Shown here in pieces: positions 18,958-27,949 of a stretch of 59,212 bases of DNA. Numbering within the stretch: position 1 is the stretch's first letter; each line of letters opens with the position of its first letter. A model generated the notes under the pieces. The model had not been told where the DNA came from and did no database searches. It saw nothing but the letters and a program-made list of their open reading frames with translations. The translations under genes were made by a program, and so were the position numbers. Origin of the DNA: Pseudomonadota bacterium (GTDB lineage: Bacteria > Pseudomonadota > Gammaproteobacteria > Burkholderiales > Rhodocyclaceae); the NCBI GenBank assembly GCA_018261895.1, contig JAGTRT010000013.1, positions 1-59,212 on the forward strand, written 5' to 3'.

Positions 18958-19863
18958 ATGTTTCTGAACGATTCCGATGACCTCCTGACTGACCCGCGTA
19001 GCGGCGCGCGCCCGGAAGATGTCGAAGCGCGCATGAAAGTCGAGGTCCGCGACATCGGCATTCCGCCACGCCCGAGCATCCTTGCCGAAATCGAGCAGGA
19101 AACCGCCAAGGATGAACCCGACTTCATCAATCTGGCCCGCATCCTGAGCCAGGACGTCGGCCTCGCGGCCAGCCTGATCAAGGTTGCCAACTCTTCGTAT
19201 TTTTCGCCCGGCCGGCCGGTCCCCACCGTGCAGGAAGCCATGCACGTGCTCGGCCTCAGGATCGTCGTCAATACCGTCGCTGGGCTGGCCTTGCAGCAGG
19301 TTTTCAAGAACGTGCCGAACCTTGAGACCTTCTGGGAAACCTCTGCCGCCAATGCCCAGGCCGCCAACTGGCTGGCCCGCAAACTGGGTCAGAAATTCGG
19401 CATTCGCCCCGAAGACGCCTATACCTTCGCCCTGTTCCGCGATTGCGGCATTCCGGTGCTGCTCATTCCCTTCCCGGAATATCAAGCGACGCTCGACGCG
19501 GCCGAGGCCGAACAGGCATTGTCTTTCACCGATGTGGAAGAGCAGGCGCTGGGCCTCAATCACGCGCAGGTCGGCGCCGATATGGCGCGAAACTGGAAAA
19601 TGCCGGAAGAGACCTGCCTGGCCATTGCCCACCATCACGGTTGCAACCCGGTCGATGCCGATCAGCACGCGCTACCGGAACGCACCAAGGGACTGATCGC
19701 CCTGTCACACCTGGCCGACTATCTGGTTCGTCACCAAACCGGGCGCCAACCCGGCACGGCCTGGCAAAAACACGGCATTGCCTGCCTGGCCTGTCTGAGC
19801 ATCGACCAGGAAAAACTCGACGCACTCGCCGCCGACTACCTGTCCCGCTACAACAACGACTGA
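18958..19863 (+). CDS. HDOD-domain signalling protein
   Basis: 301-aa cytoplasmic protein with an HDOD domain (about residues 35-240), a catalytically dead relative of HD phosphohydrolases found in signalling and motility or stress control. Typical segments are PPRPSILAEIEQ, INLARILSQDVGLAASLIKVANSSYF and VQEAMHVLGL. The later H-D positions are present as FALFRDCGIP and AIAHHHGCN. No GGDEF, EAL or receiver domain is attached. It follows the terminator and appears to be transcribed by itself. The regulated process cannot be read from the context. Confidence 0.9.
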   Translation: MFLNDSDDLLTDPRSGARPEDVEARMKVEVRDIGIPPRPSILAEIEQETAKDEPDFINLARILSQDVGLAASLIKVANSSYFSPGRPVPTVQEAMHVLGLRIVVNTVAGLALQQVFKNVPNLETFWETSAANAQAANWLARKLGQKFGIRPEDAYTFALFRDCGIPVLLIPFPEYQATLDAAEAEQALSFTDVEEQALGLNHAQVGADMARNWKMPEETCLAIAHHHGCNPVDADQHALPERTKGLIALSHLADYLVRHQTGRQPGTAWQKHGIACLACLSIDQEKLDALAADYLSRYNND

Positions 19864-19944
19864 TCGCGAACGGCCAGCGAACAAAATCCTGAACCCGGTG
19901 GTCAGACGCTAAAATGCGTCCTCCGTCCCGTTCGTTCCTGGCTC

Positions 19945-20715
19945 ATGCTGCCTCAAACCTCCCTGCTTGGCTGGCGCCCCGTCTGGCAACGCAATTTCCT
20001 TGTCTGGCGCAAGCTTGCCCTGCCGTCCATCCTCGGTAACCTGGCTGATCCGCTGATCTACATGCTCGGCCTCGGCTACGGGCTGGGCGCCATGCTGCCC
20101 AGCATCGAAGGCCAGCCTTACGTCGCCTTTCTCGCCGCCGGCACGGTCTGCGCCTCGACCATGAATGCCGCGACCTTCGAGGCCCTGTACTCGGCCTTCT
20201 CGCGCATGCACGTCCAGAAAACCTGGGAAGCCATCCTCAACACGCCACTCGGACTGGGCGACGTCGTCGCCGGCGAACTGTTCTGGGCCGCCACCAAATC
20301 ACTGTTTTCGGGCGCTGCCATTCTCGTCGTCATCACCGGCATGGGCCTGACCAACGGTCCTCTGGCGCTCTGGGCGCTGCCGGCCATCGTCCTGACCGGG
20401 CTGGCCTTCGCCGCCCTCGGCCTGATCTGGAACGCTTTGGCCCCATCCTACGATTTCTTCATGTATTACTTCACGCTGTTCATCACGCCGATGACCCTGA
20501 TTTCCGGCGTCTTCTTCCCGACCGACCAACTGCCCGGCTGGCTGGCCCTGATCGGCGGCTGGCTGCCGCTGGCCCAAGGCGTCGCGCTGGTTCGCCCCTT
20601 GCTCGCCGGCCAGGTGCCACCCGATGCCCTGATCCACATCATGGCGCTGCTCGCCACCGCGGCCTTGGCCTTCACCATCGCCCTCCACCTGACCCGCCAC
20701 CGACTGCTCAAGTAG
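19945..20715 (+). CDS. ABC-2 type transporter permease (NodJ-like)
   Basis: 256-aa inner-membrane permease with six helices. NodJ-type features are the N-terminal VWQRNFLVWRKLALPSILGNLADPLIYMLGLGYGLG and the LISGVFFPTDQLPGWLALIGGWLPLAQGVALVRPLL segment. Its natural partner is the NodI-like ATPase at 11706-12623, which is on the same strand but 7.3 kb upstream with unrelated genes between. cutA starts 18 bp downstream. The substrate is unknown; NodIJ proper exports lipo-chitin oligosaccharides in rhizobia, but this subgroup is widespread in non-symbiotic betaproteobacteria. Confidence 0.9.
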   Translation: MLPQTSLLGWRPVWQRNFLVWRKLALPSILGNLADPLIYMLGLGYGLGAMLPSIEGQPYVAFLAAGTVCASTMNAATFEALYSAFSRMHVQKTWEAILNTPLGLGDVVAGELFWAATKSLFSGAAILVVITGMGLTNGPLALWALPAIVLTGLAFAALGLIWNALAPSYDFFMYYFTLFITPMTLISGVFFPTDQLPGWLALIGGWLPLAQGVALVRPLLAGQVPPDALIHIMALLATAALAFTIALHLTRHRLLK

Positions 20716-20733
20716 ACAAAGTAGAATTCGCTA

Positions 20734-21051
20734 ATGGAAATCCTGCTCGTCATCACCAACTGCCCGGACGAAGAATGCGCCAAGGAGATCGCGCTCGCCG
20801 CCGTCGAGGCCAAACTCGCGGCCTGCGTAAGCATCCTGCCGCGCGCCCAGTCGGTCTATCGCTGGCAGGGCGAGGTCGAATCGGCCTCCGAAATCCCGTT
20901 GCTGTTCAAGACTACCGCGGCCAACTACCCGGCGCTCGAAGCCAATATCCGCGAACGCCATCCCTACGAGTTGCCCGAAATCATCGCCGTGCCCCTCAGC
21001 CACGGCTTGCCCGCCTACCTGAACTGGGTGGCGGCAGAAACGATCCAATGA
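20734..21051 (+). CDS. cutA: Divalent cation tolerance protein CutA
   Basis: 105-aa small trimeric protein of the CutA1 family with a PII-like ferredoxin fold. Recognisable segments are VITNCPDEECAKEIALAAVEAKLAACVSI, VYRWQGEV and the C-terminal HPYELPEIIAVPLSHGLPAYLNWV. It was originally linked to copper tolerance, but the biochemical role is unclear. Its stop overlaps the dsbD start (ATGA), the cutA-dsbD pairing known from E. coli and other proteobacteria, so the two are coupled. Confidence 0.96.
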   Translation: MEILLVITNCPDEECAKEIALAAVEAKLAACVSILPRAQSVYRWQGEVESASEIPLLFKTTAANYPALEANIRERHPYELPEIIAVPLSHGLPAYLNWVAAETIQ

Positions 21052-22805
21052 CCATGCGCTTCCTTATCCTGATCTTCTCGCTGTTCCTTTCGCTCGCCCA
21101 TGCCGAGGAATTCCTCGATCCGGCAGTTGCCTTCAAGCCCTCGGTCAGGGCGCTCGACGGGCAAACGCTCGAAATCAGCTACGAGATCGCCAAGGGTTAC
21201 TACCTCTACCGCGACAAGTTCCGTTTTGCCGTCGAGGGCGAAGCCGTCACGCTGGGCAGCCCGACTTTCCCGAAGGGCAAGGAGCACAACGACGAGAATT
21301 TCGGCAAGGTCGAGGTCTATTACAAGACCGTCGCCATCCGCGTCCCGGTCGAGCGGATGTCCTCCGGCCAACTCCCGCTCAGCCTCAAGGTCACGTCACA
21401 GGGCTGCGCCGATGCGGGCGTCTGCTATCCGCCGCAAAGCCAGCAACTCGCCGTCAACCTCCCCGATCCAGCCAGCGCGCCGCCAGCGTCGGCCGCCGCA
21501 GAAGGGGACGAAAGCGGCCGGATTGCCTCGACGCTCAAGCACGCCGGGTTCTGGGCCAATCTTGCCTTCTTCTTCATCGCCGGCCTCGGCCTCTCGCTGA
21601 CGCCCTGCGTCTTCCCGATGATCCCCATCCTCTCCGGCATCATCGCCGGACAGGGGCACAAAAACTCGCATGCGCGCGGCTTCGCGCTGGCGCTCGCCTA
21701 CGTGCTGGGCATGGCCGTCACCTATGCCGCCGCCGGCGTGGCAGCAGGCATGACCGGTACGCTGATCTCCAGCGCGCTGCAGAACCCCTGGGTGCTCGGC
21801 AGCTTTGCGCTGGTTTTCGTCGCGCTCTCCTTCTCGATGTTCGGTTTCTACGAACTTCAGTTGCCGACCTCGTTGCAAAGCAAGCTGTCGGAAGAGTCGG
21901 GCCACCTGCAGGGCGGACGCGGCATCGGCGTCTTCCTGATGGGCGCGCTGTCGGCCCTCATCGTCGGCCCCTGCGTCGCCGCGCCACTGGCCGGTGCGTT
22001 GCTCTACATCGGACAGACCGGCGACGCCGTGCTTGGCGGCACAGCCCTCTTCGTCATGGCCCTCGGCATGGGGGCACCGCTGATTGCCGTCGGCGTGGCC
22101 GGCGGCTCGCTGCTGCCCAAGACCGGGCCGTGGATGGAAGGGGTCAAGAAGGCTTTCGGCGTGCTGCTGCTGGCCACCGCCGTCTGGCTCGTTTCAACGG
22201 TCGTCCCGCCGGTGGCTTCCATGCTGGCCTGGTCCGCGCTGCTCATCATCCCGGCCATCTACCTGCATGCGCTCGACCCGCTGCCGCCACATGCCAAGGG
22301 CTGGCAGCGCTTCTGGAAAGGCATCGGCATCGTCATGCTGCTCACCGGCGCCGCGCTGCTTATCGGCGCCCTGGCCGGCGGGCGTGACCCGCTGCAACCG
22401 CTGGCAGCCTTGCGCGGACAGGCGGTCGCTGCCGAAGAAAAGCGCCTGCCGTTCGAGCGCGTGGTTTCGGTAGCCGACCTGGAAGCCCGGATCAAGGCCG
22501 CCGGCCGCCCTGTCATGCTCGATTTTTACGCCGATTGGTGCGTTTCGTGCAAGGAAATGGAACGTTTTACCTTTTCCAACCCCGCCGTACAGGCCAAACT
22601 GGCTGGATTTACGCTGTTGCAGGCCGATGTGACGGCCAATTCGGATGAAGACAAGGCTTTGCTGGCCAAATTCAAGCTGTTTGGCCCCCCTGGCATCATT
22701 TTTTACGACAGCAAGGGGCAGGAAATTCCGTCCGTTCGCGTCGTCGGCTTTCAGGATGCCGAACTGTTTCTGAAAAGTCTGCGTCAAACAGGTGTGTCAG
22801 GCTAG
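21048..22805 (+). CDS. dsbD: Thiol:disulfide interchange protein DsbD
   Basis: 585-aa inner-membrane protein that carries electrons from cytoplasmic thioredoxin to the periplasm for disulfide isomerisation and cytochrome c maturation. Signal peptide, then the alpha domain with its Cys pair in SQGCADAGVCYPP. Eight helices follow with the redox cysteines in LTPCVFPMIP and VGPCVAAPL. The gamma thioredoxin domain has CVSC at residues 498-501. The start at 21048 overlaps the cutA stop; a second ATG lies two codons on. The supply of reductant fits the need of the nearby octaheme cytochrome for haem ligation. Confidence 0.97.
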   Translation: MTMRFLILIFSLFLSLAHAEEFLDPAVAFKPSVRALDGQTLEISYEIAKGYYLYRDKFRFAVEGEAVTLGSPTFPKGKEHNDENFGKVEVYYKTVAIRVPVERMSSGQLPLSLKVTSQGCADAGVCYPPQSQQLAVNLPDPASAPPASAAAEGDESGRIASTLKHAGFWANLAFFFIAGLGLSLTPCVFPMIPILSGIIAGQGHKNSHARGFALALAYVLGMAVTYAAAGVAAGMTGTLISSALQNPWVLGSFALVFVALSFSMFGFYELQLPTSLQSKLSEESGHLQGGRGIGVFLMGALSALIVGPCVAAPLAGALLYIGQTGDAVLGGTALFVMALGMGAPLIAVGVAGGSLLPKTGPWMEGVKKAFGVLLLATAVWLVSTVVPPVASMLAWSALLIIPAIYLHALDPLPPHAKGWQRFWKGIGIVMLLTGAALLIGALAGGRDPLQPLAALRGQAVAAEEKRLPFERVVSVADLEARIKAAGRPVMLDFYADWCVSCKEMERFTFSNPAVQAKLAGFTLLQADVTANSDEDKALLAKFKLFGPPGIIFYDSKGQEIPSVRVVGFQDAELFLKSLRQTGVSG

Positions 22806-22905
22806 TTTTTGGTGAGGTTTGTCCGACTGCAAGATCGGCCTGAACACGATCAGGACCGGGGCAAGTCTTTGGAAAACATGGCTTTTCAGCTAAAATTGGC
22901 AGATT

Positions 22906-23145
22906 ATGGAATCTATTGGCCTTATTCGTGACTTTCTCAAGGACCGGCTCGCCGTCGAGCCGGAAAGCGTCGTTCCGGATGCCGTATTGGCTGAACTTGG
23001 CGTGGACTCGCTGATGATGCTGGAGTTGATGTTCGAGTTCGAGGATCGTTTCGGCATCAAGCTGTCCAGCGACCTCCAGACCCCCCGTACCGTTGGCGAG
23101 ATGGTGTCGCTGATGGACGGCTTGATCGCCAAGTCGAAGAGCTGA
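22906..23145 (+). CDS. Acyl carrier protein, aryl-polyene cluster (first ACP)
   Basis: 79-aa carrier protein with the phosphopantetheine site Ser35 in GVDSLMM. It begins MESIGLIRDFLKDRLAV, 100 bp after dsbD, and a leader with a -10-like TAAAAT suggests this is the first gene of the aryl-polyene operon. The ketosynthase starts 3 bp after it. Aryl-polyene clusters typically carry two divergent ACPs (ApeE/ApeF in E. coli); this is one of that pair, the other being at 24421. It differs from the housekeeping AcpP in sequence. Confidence 0.92.
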   Translation: MESIGLIRDFLKDRLAVEPESVVPDAVLAELGVDSLMMLELMFEFEDRFGIKLSSDLQTPRTVGEMVSLMDGLIAKSKS

Positions 23146-23148
23146 GCG

Positions 23149-24402
23149 ATGAGCCAGCGGCGGGTGGCGATTACTGGCCTCGGGCTGGTCAGTCCTTATG
23201 GCGGCGACCTCCCCGATTTCTTTTCGCGCCTGTGTGCCGGCCAGTCGGCTGCCACCTACCTGCAGACCGACGACGTTCCCCGTCCGCTGTCCATGCCCTT
23301 TGTCGGCTGTCCCGGCTTCGATCCCGAGGCGGTGCTGGGCAAGCCGCTGGCCAGCATGATGGACCGCTTTGCCCAGATCGGCATGAGCGCCGCGTTCAGT
23401 GCCTGGGACAATGCCGGACTGCCGCGCAAGGCCGATGACACCGCCAGCCGCGACGACTGGGGTGTAGCCTGGGGTACGGCCCTGGGTGGCACGATGGCCT
23501 ACGAAAAGGGCTATCGCGAACTCTGGCAGAAGGGTCGCGAGCGCCTGTCGCCGCTGACCGTCCTGCTCGGCATGAACAGTTCGGCCAACGCTCAGATTTC
23601 CATCCAGCTTGGACTGGGCGGGGTCAGCATGAGCCACACGGTGGCCTGCGCCTCATCGGCCATTGCCATCGGCGAGGCCTTCCGCCGCGTGCGCAGCGGC
23701 GAGGCAGCAATCATGCTGACCGGCGGCTCCGACGTGCCACAGGCTTACGGCGTTGCCCGCGCCTGGGAAGCCTTGCGCGTCATGGCACCGGGCAATGCCG
23801 AGACTTCGGCGACTGCCTGCCGGCCGTTTTCGGCCGACCGTCGCGGCCTGGTGCTGGGCGAGGGCGGTGCCGCGCTGGTGCTGGAGGACTGGGACCATGC
23901 CGTCGCCCGCGGCGCCCGCATTCACGGCGAGATCGTCGGCTACGGCACGACCTGCGACCACACCCATCTCGTCCGCCCCGAAGCCGCCGGCCAGACTCGC
24001 GCCATCCGCCTGGCGCTGGCCGATGGCGGTCTGCAGGCGAGCGATATCGACTACGTGAATGCCCACGGCACAGCCACGGCGGAAGGCGACCCGATCGAGG
24101 TCGCGGCCCTGCGCGAGGTTTTCGGCGAGCGCGCCGCAGCGCTGCCAGTCAGTGGCACCAAGTCGATGCACGGCCACATGCTGGGTGCCGCCGCTGCCAT
24201 CGAGGCCATCATCACCGTCCTCGCGCTGCGCGACGGCGTCATCCCGCCCACGGCCCACCTGGCCGAACTCGACCCGGCCTGCGCCGGGGTCGACCACGTT
24301 ACCTCGGCGCGCCAGGGCCAGCCCTTGCGCGCGGCGCTGTCCAACTCATTCGCTTTCGGCGGCAGCAATGCGGTTCTCGCATTCCGCGCCGCCCACCTGT
24401 AA
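23149..24402 (+). CDS. Beta-ketoacyl-ACP synthase (FabF-like), aryl-polyene cluster
   Basis: 417-aa condensing enzyme that extends the polyene by malonyl-ACP condensation. The catalytic triad is complete: Cys167 in VACASSA, His in NAHGTATAEGDP and His in SMHGHMLGAAAA. The end NSFAFGGSNAVL is typical of KAS I/II. It sits between the two ACP genes. In characterised aryl-polyene systems one ketosynthase works with a chain-length-factor partner and another acts alone; this gene is not adjacent to the CLF-like gene, so it may be the stand-alone one (ApeR-like). That assignment is inference. Confidence 0.93.
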   Translation: MSQRRVAITGLGLVSPYGGDLPDFFSRLCAGQSAATYLQTDDVPRPLSMPFVGCPGFDPEAVLGKPLASMMDRFAQIGMSAAFSAWDNAGLPRKADDTASRDDWGVAWGTALGGTMAYEKGYRELWQKGRERLSPLTVLLGMNSSANAQISIQLGLGGVSMSHTVACASSAIAIGEAFRRVRSGEAAIMLTGGSDVPQAYGVARAWEALRVMAPGNAETSATACRPFSADRRGLVLGEGGAALVLEDWDHAVARGARIHGEIVGYGTTCDHTHLVRPEAAGQTRAIRLALADGGLQASDIDYVNAHGTATAEGDPIEVAALREVFGERAAALPVSGTKSMHGHMLGAAAAIEAIITVLALRDGVIPPTAHLAELDPACAGVDHVTSARQGQPLRAALSNSFAFGGSNAVLAFRAAHL

Positions 24403-24420
24403 CCCCACGGATGCACCACC

Positions 24421-24705
24421 ATGTCTGAAGCCATTTCCCCGGAAGTCATCGAAGCCCTGCTGCCCGAGGTGGCCGAACTGATCGTCACGGCGCTCAACCT
24501 CGACCTGCCGCCGGCCGACATCGAACCGGATGCGCCGCTGTTCGGCGAAGGCCTCGGGCTCGACTCGATCGACGTGCTGGAAATCGCGCTCGTCATTTCG
24601 AAAAAATACGGCTTCCAGCTCAAGTCCGACAACGAGGACAACCTGCGCATCTTCTCGTCCCTGCGGGCATTGACCGGCCACATCGCCGCCCAGCGCACCA
24701 AATGA
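24421..24705 (+). CDS. Acyl carrier protein, aryl-polyene cluster (second ACP)
   Basis: 94-aa carrier protein with phosphopantetheine attachment at Ser49 in GLDSIDVLE. The longer N-terminus (MSEAISPEVIEALLPEVAELIV) and LFGEGLGLDSIDVLEIALVI match the second ACP class of aryl-polyene clusters. Its stop overlaps the start of the COG4648 membrane protein by 4 bp, which ties it to the coupled series running to 28515. It probably carries the growing polyene or the aryl starter. Confidence 0.92.
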   Translation: MSEAISPEVIEALLPEVAELIVTALNLDLPPADIEPDAPLFGEGLGLDSIDVLEIALVISKKYGFQLKSDNEDNLRIFSSLRALTGHIAAQRTK

Positions 24706-25397
24706 CCCTGTCCCCGGCCCAGCTGCTGCGCGGCCTGGCCGTGGTCGTCTTCATCGCAGTCTGGGCCTTCCTGGCCCATTCCGGCAGTGCCGGCGAAGGT
24801 TCCGGCGACCTCTCCGTGCTGCTCGGCGTCGCCCCCATTGTCGCTGCGCTGGGCCTGCTGCTCTGGCGCAGCAGCCACCTCGTGCTGACCGGCACTGGCA
24901 TCCTCGCCATGCTCGGCGGCCTGGCCTGGTATTGGCCAACCCTGCGCGAGAATATCGCGCTGCTCTTTTTCATCCAGCACCTTGGCACCAACCTGGCGCT
25001 CGGCGCCCTGTTCGGGCGCAGCCTGATCGGCGATGGCGAAGCGCTGATCACCCAGCTCGCCCGGGCAGTGCATGAGAGCAATCTCTCCGAACGCAAACGG
25101 CGCTACACGCGGCGCGCGACGGTGGCCTGGACGCTGTTTTTTCTGATCAATGCCTTGATCTCGGCCGTTCTCTGGCTGTTTGCGCCACTCGCGGTCTGGT
25201 CAACCTTCGCCAACCTCCTGTCAGCCCCGCTTCTCGCTGCCATGTTCATTGGCGAACACATCTGGCGTCTCTATGCCTTGCCGCCGGAAGAGCGACCGAG
25301 CATCACCATGGTGGCCCGGGCCTTCCGCATGCGCAGCCAGCAGAAAGCAAAGCAAGCCGGACTCGACCCACAGAATCCGCCCGCCAATCCGTCATGA
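24702..25397 (+). CDS. COG4648-type membrane protein, aryl-polyene cluster
   Basis: 231-aa inner-membrane protein with about five or six helices and a conserved-looking charged segment (HESNLSERKRRYTRRATVAWTLFF). The type is found regularly in aryl-polyene clusters (the ApeG position) but its biochemical role is not established. It overlaps both neighbours by 4 bp (ATGA), so it is translationally coupled to the second ACP and to the acyl-ACP ligase. The C-terminal tail is soluble and basic (RMRSQQKAKQAG). A role at the membrane in polyene assembly or transfer is inferred from position only. Confidence 0.82.
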   Translation: MTLSPAQLLRGLAVVVFIAVWAFLAHSGSAGEGSGDLSVLLGVAPIVAALGLLLWRSSHLVLTGTGILAMLGGLAWYWPTLRENIALLFFIQHLGTNLALGALFGRSLIGDGEALITQLARAVHESNLSERKRRYTRRATVAWTLFFLINALISAVLWLFAPLAVWSTFANLLSAPLLAAMFIGEHIWRLYALPPEERPSITMVARAFRMRSQQKAKQAGLDPQNPPANPS

Positions 25398-26749
25398 GTA
25401 CTGCACCGCTTCTCGCCCACGACAAGCTCGACGCCGTTTTCGCCTGGACGGCCGATGGCCCGGTCAGCGTCGCCGATTACCTCGCCGATGCCGGACAACT
25501 GGCCGAACAGCTGCCGGGCGCCGGCTACCTGCTCAACCTCTGCCACGACCGCTACCACTTCGCGGTCGGCTTTGCGGCGGGCCTGCTGCGCGGGATGACC
25601 AGCCTGCAACCCTCGTCGCAGACGCCGGAGACCTTCCGCCGCCTGCAGGCCGACTATCCCGGCCTGATCTGCCTGTGCGACGGCGCCGCCGACACCCTCG
25701 ACCTGCCGCGCCTCGACTTCCCGGCCGATCTCACGGTCAACCGGAAAAAAGGCCCAAATTCGAAAACCGCAATTCCGCAGATTCCGGTCGATCAACTCGC
25801 CGCCATCCTGTTCACCTCCGGCTCGACCGGCCTGCCGCAGGCCCAGCGCAAGACCTGGGGCAAACTCGTCGCCAACGGCCGGGCCGAAGCCGTTGCGCTC
25901 GGCCTCGACCGCCAGCCGCACGCCATCGTCGGCACCGTGCCGGTCCAGCACAGCTACGGCTTCGAATCGACCTTCCTGCTCGCCCTGCAAGGCGGCTGCG
26001 CCTTCTGGGCCGGCAAGCCGTTCTACCCGCAGGACATCGCCGGCGCCCTGGCTGCCGTGCCGCAACCGCGCCTGCTCGTCACCACGCCGTTTCACCTCTC
26101 GGCGCTGCTCGCCGCCGAGATCGACCTGCCGCCGGTGGACATGCTGCTCTCCGCCACCGCGCCGCTGTCGACAACACTGGCCGCCGATGCCGAAGCCCGC
26201 ACCGGCGCCCCGATGCACGAAATCTACGGTTCGACCGAATCCGGCCAACTGGCCAGCCGGCGCACCACCGAAGGGGCCGAATGGACCCTGCTGCCGGGGG
26301 TCCACCTCGAACAGTCCGGTGACGAAACCGTGGCCTGTGATGGCCACGTCGAAGGGCGCGTCACCCTGTCCGACCTCATCGAACTGCTCCCCGACCAGCG
26401 CTTCCTGCTACTCGGCCGCCACGCCGACCTCATCAACATCGCCGGCAAACGTACCTCGCTGGCCTATCTGAACCATCAGCTCTGCGCCTTGCCCGGCGTC
26501 GTCGATGGCGCCTTCTTCCTGCCCGACGAGGAGGGGCCCGACGGCATCACGCGCCTGACCGCCTTTGTCGTCGCGCCCGGCCTGAACGCCCGGCAGGTCA
26601 CCGCCGACCTGCGTCAGCGCATCGACGCCATCTTCCTGCCCCGGCCGCTCGTCCTCGTCGACCAGTTGCCGCGCAACAGCACCGGCAAGCTGCCACGCGG
26701 CGACCTGCAGGCCCTGTACGCCGAGAAAGTCAGTCATGGCGGACGCTGA
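25394..26749 (+). CDS. AMP-dependent aryl/acyl-ACP ligase, aryl-polyene cluster
   Basis: 451-aa ANL-superfamily adenylating enzyme, shorter than acyl-CoA synthetases. The P-loop LFTSGSTGLPQ lies at about residues 139-149, then EIYGSTESG (A5), the LLGRHADLINIAGKR hinge and PRNSTGKLPRG with the catalytic lysine. In aryl-polyene pathways this enzyme (ApeH, XanA2-like) activates the hydroxybenzoate or coumarate starter and loads it on ACP. Residues 114-125 (TVNRKKGPNSKT) come from an in-frame copy of the 35-bp repeat, just before the P-loop region. ATGA overlap with the preceding gene and a 14-bp overlap with the following one show tight coupling. Confidence 0.92.
   Translation: MSTAPLLAHDKLDAVFAWTADGPVSVADYLADAGQLAEQLPGAGYLLNLCHDRYHFAVGFAAGLLRGMTSLQPSSQTPETFRRLQADYPGLICLCDGAADTLDLPRLDFPADLTVNRKKGPNSKTAIPQIPVDQLAAILFTSGSTGLPQAQRKTWGKLVANGRAEAVALGLDRQPHAIVGTVPVQHSYGFESTFLLALQGGCAFWAGKPFYPQDIAGALAAVPQPRLLVTTPFHLSALLAAEIDLPPVDMLLSATAPLSTTLAADAEARTGAPMHEIYGSTESGQLASRRTTEGAEWTLLPGVHLEQSGDETVACDGHVEGRVTLSDLIELLPDQRFLLLGRHADLINIAGKRTSLAYLNHQLCALPGVVDGAFFLPDEEGPDGITRLTAFVVAPGLNARQVTADLRQRIDAIFLPRPLVLVDQLPRNSTGKLPRGDLQALYAEKVSHGGR
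25733..25767 (+). repeat. 35-bp interspersed repeat, copy 6 (inside the acyl-ACP ligase gene)
   Basis: ACGGTCAACCGGAAA, then AAAGG, CCCAAATTC and GAAAAC, preceded by TCTC. It lies wholly in the coding region and is read as TVNRKKGPNSKT, a different frame from that used in the three antisense coding copies. Confidence 0.9.
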
Positions 26750-27041
26750 CTTTCGCTGGACGGTGCCGGCCGACCACCCGGCCTTCGCCGGCCACTTCCC
26801 CGGCAACCCCATCGTGCCGGGCGTCGTGCTGCTCGACCGCGCCATCCTGTTCGCCGAAGCCATGCTCGATCGGCCCGGCCTGACCTGGCAGGTCGGCAAC
26901 GCCAAGTTCTTCAGCCCGGTCCGCCCAGCGGAAATGCTCACCTTCACGCTGACCGCCAAGCCCAGTGGCGCCATCGCCTTCGCCGTCCGCGCCGCCGAAC
27001 GTGACGTCGCCTCGGGCAGCCTGACCCCCGCCGCGCCATGA
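26736..27041 (+). CDS. Hotdog-fold 3-hydroxyacyl-ACP dehydratase (ApeI-like)
   Basis: 101-aa small FabA/FabZ-type dehydratase. DHPAFAGHFPGNPIVPGVVLLDRAI near residues 13-37 contains the catalytic histidine region (GHFPG) and the central hotdog helix. In aryl-polyene synthesis ApeI works with a second dehydratase (ApeP); the candidate partner here is at 40538-40975, 13.5 kb away. It overlaps the ligase by 14 bp and the acyltransferase by 4 bp. It is shorter than FabZ (about 145 aa), which is normal for this subtype. Confidence 0.9.
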   Translation: MADADFRWTVPADHPAFAGHFPGNPIVPGVVLLDRAILFAEAMLDRPGLTWQVGNAKFFSPVRPAEMLTFTLTAKPSGAIAFAVRAAERDVASGSLTPAAP

Positions 27042-27949
27042 GCCAGCCGAATCCCTCCGACGCCGACTGGATGCGCCAGCAGGAACGCAGCAATCTGGCC
27101 ATCCTCAAGCTCATGGTGTGGATTTCGCTGACCTTCGGGCGCGCCATCGGACGCATCGTCCTCTACGGCATCGCCGCCTATTTCGTCCTCTTTTCTCCGC
27201 GCGCCCGGCGCTTCAGCCGGACCTACCTGCAGCGCGCCCTCGGCCGCTGGGCCGAATGGTCGGACGGCTTCCGCCACGTCTTCAGCTTCGCCAGCACCAT
27301 CCACGACCGCATCTACCTGCTCAACGACCGCTTCGATCTCTTCGACATCGAGGTCATCGGTGCCGAGGAAGTGCAGAAAGTCGCCGATGAACACCCCGGC
27401 GCGCTGCTCATCGGCGCCCACCTCGGCAGCTTCGAAGTCCTGCGCGCCGTCGGGCGAGGGCAGCGCGGCCTGCGCATCGCCATGATGATGTACGAGGAAA
27501 ACGCGCGGAAGATCAACGCGACCCTCGAAGCCATCAACCCGGCCGCCAGCCAGGACATCATCCCGCTCGGCCGCATGGATTCCATGCTGCGCGCCCGCGA
27601 CAAGCTCGACGAAGGCTACCTCGTCGGCATGCTGGCCGACCGCGGTCTCGGCGACGATGCCACGGTCGATTGCGATTTTCTCGGCAAACCGGCGCCGTTT
27701 CCGCTCGGCCCCTTCCGCATGGCCGCCATGCTGCGCCGCCCGGTGTATTTCATGACCGGCCTGTATCTGGGCGGCAATCGCTACCGCCTGCATTTCGAGC
27801 CGCTGGCCGATTTCTCGCAGACGACGCGCGAGGAACGCGATACCGCCATCCACGCCGCCATGCAGCGCTATGCCGACCGCCTGACGCATTACTGCCGCCA
27901 GGCACCGTACAACTGGTTCAATTTCTTCGATTTCTGGCAGGAAAAATGA
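27038..27949 (+). CDS. Lysophospholipid/lipid A-type acyltransferase, aryl-polyene cluster
   Basis: 303-aa inner-membrane acyltransferase of the LpxL/HtrB-like superfamily (COG4261 type). An N-terminal helix (LTFGRAIGRIVLYGIAAYFVLF) is followed by the catalytic HX4E-type motif in GAHLGSFEVLR, then LADRGLGDDATVDCDFLGKPAPFPLGPF, where donor binding is expected. Aryl-polyene clusters always carry such enzymes to join the polyene acid to a lipid or glycolipid carrier. ATGA overlaps on both sides place it inside the coupled series 24421-30848. Confidence 0.9.
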   Translation: MSQPNPSDADWMRQQERSNLAILKLMVWISLTFGRAIGRIVLYGIAAYFVLFSPRARRFSRTYLQRALGRWAEWSDGFRHVFSFASTIHDRIYLLNDRFDLFDIEVIGAEEVQKVADEHPGALLIGAHLGSFEVLRAVGRGQRGLRIAMMMYEENARKINATLEAINPAASQDIIPLGRMDSMLRARDKLDEGYLVGMLADRGLGDDATVDCDFLGKPAPFPLGPFRMAAMLRRPVYFMTGLYLGGNRYRLHFEPLADFSQTTREERDTAIHAAMQRYADRLTHYCRQAPYNWFNFFDFWQEK

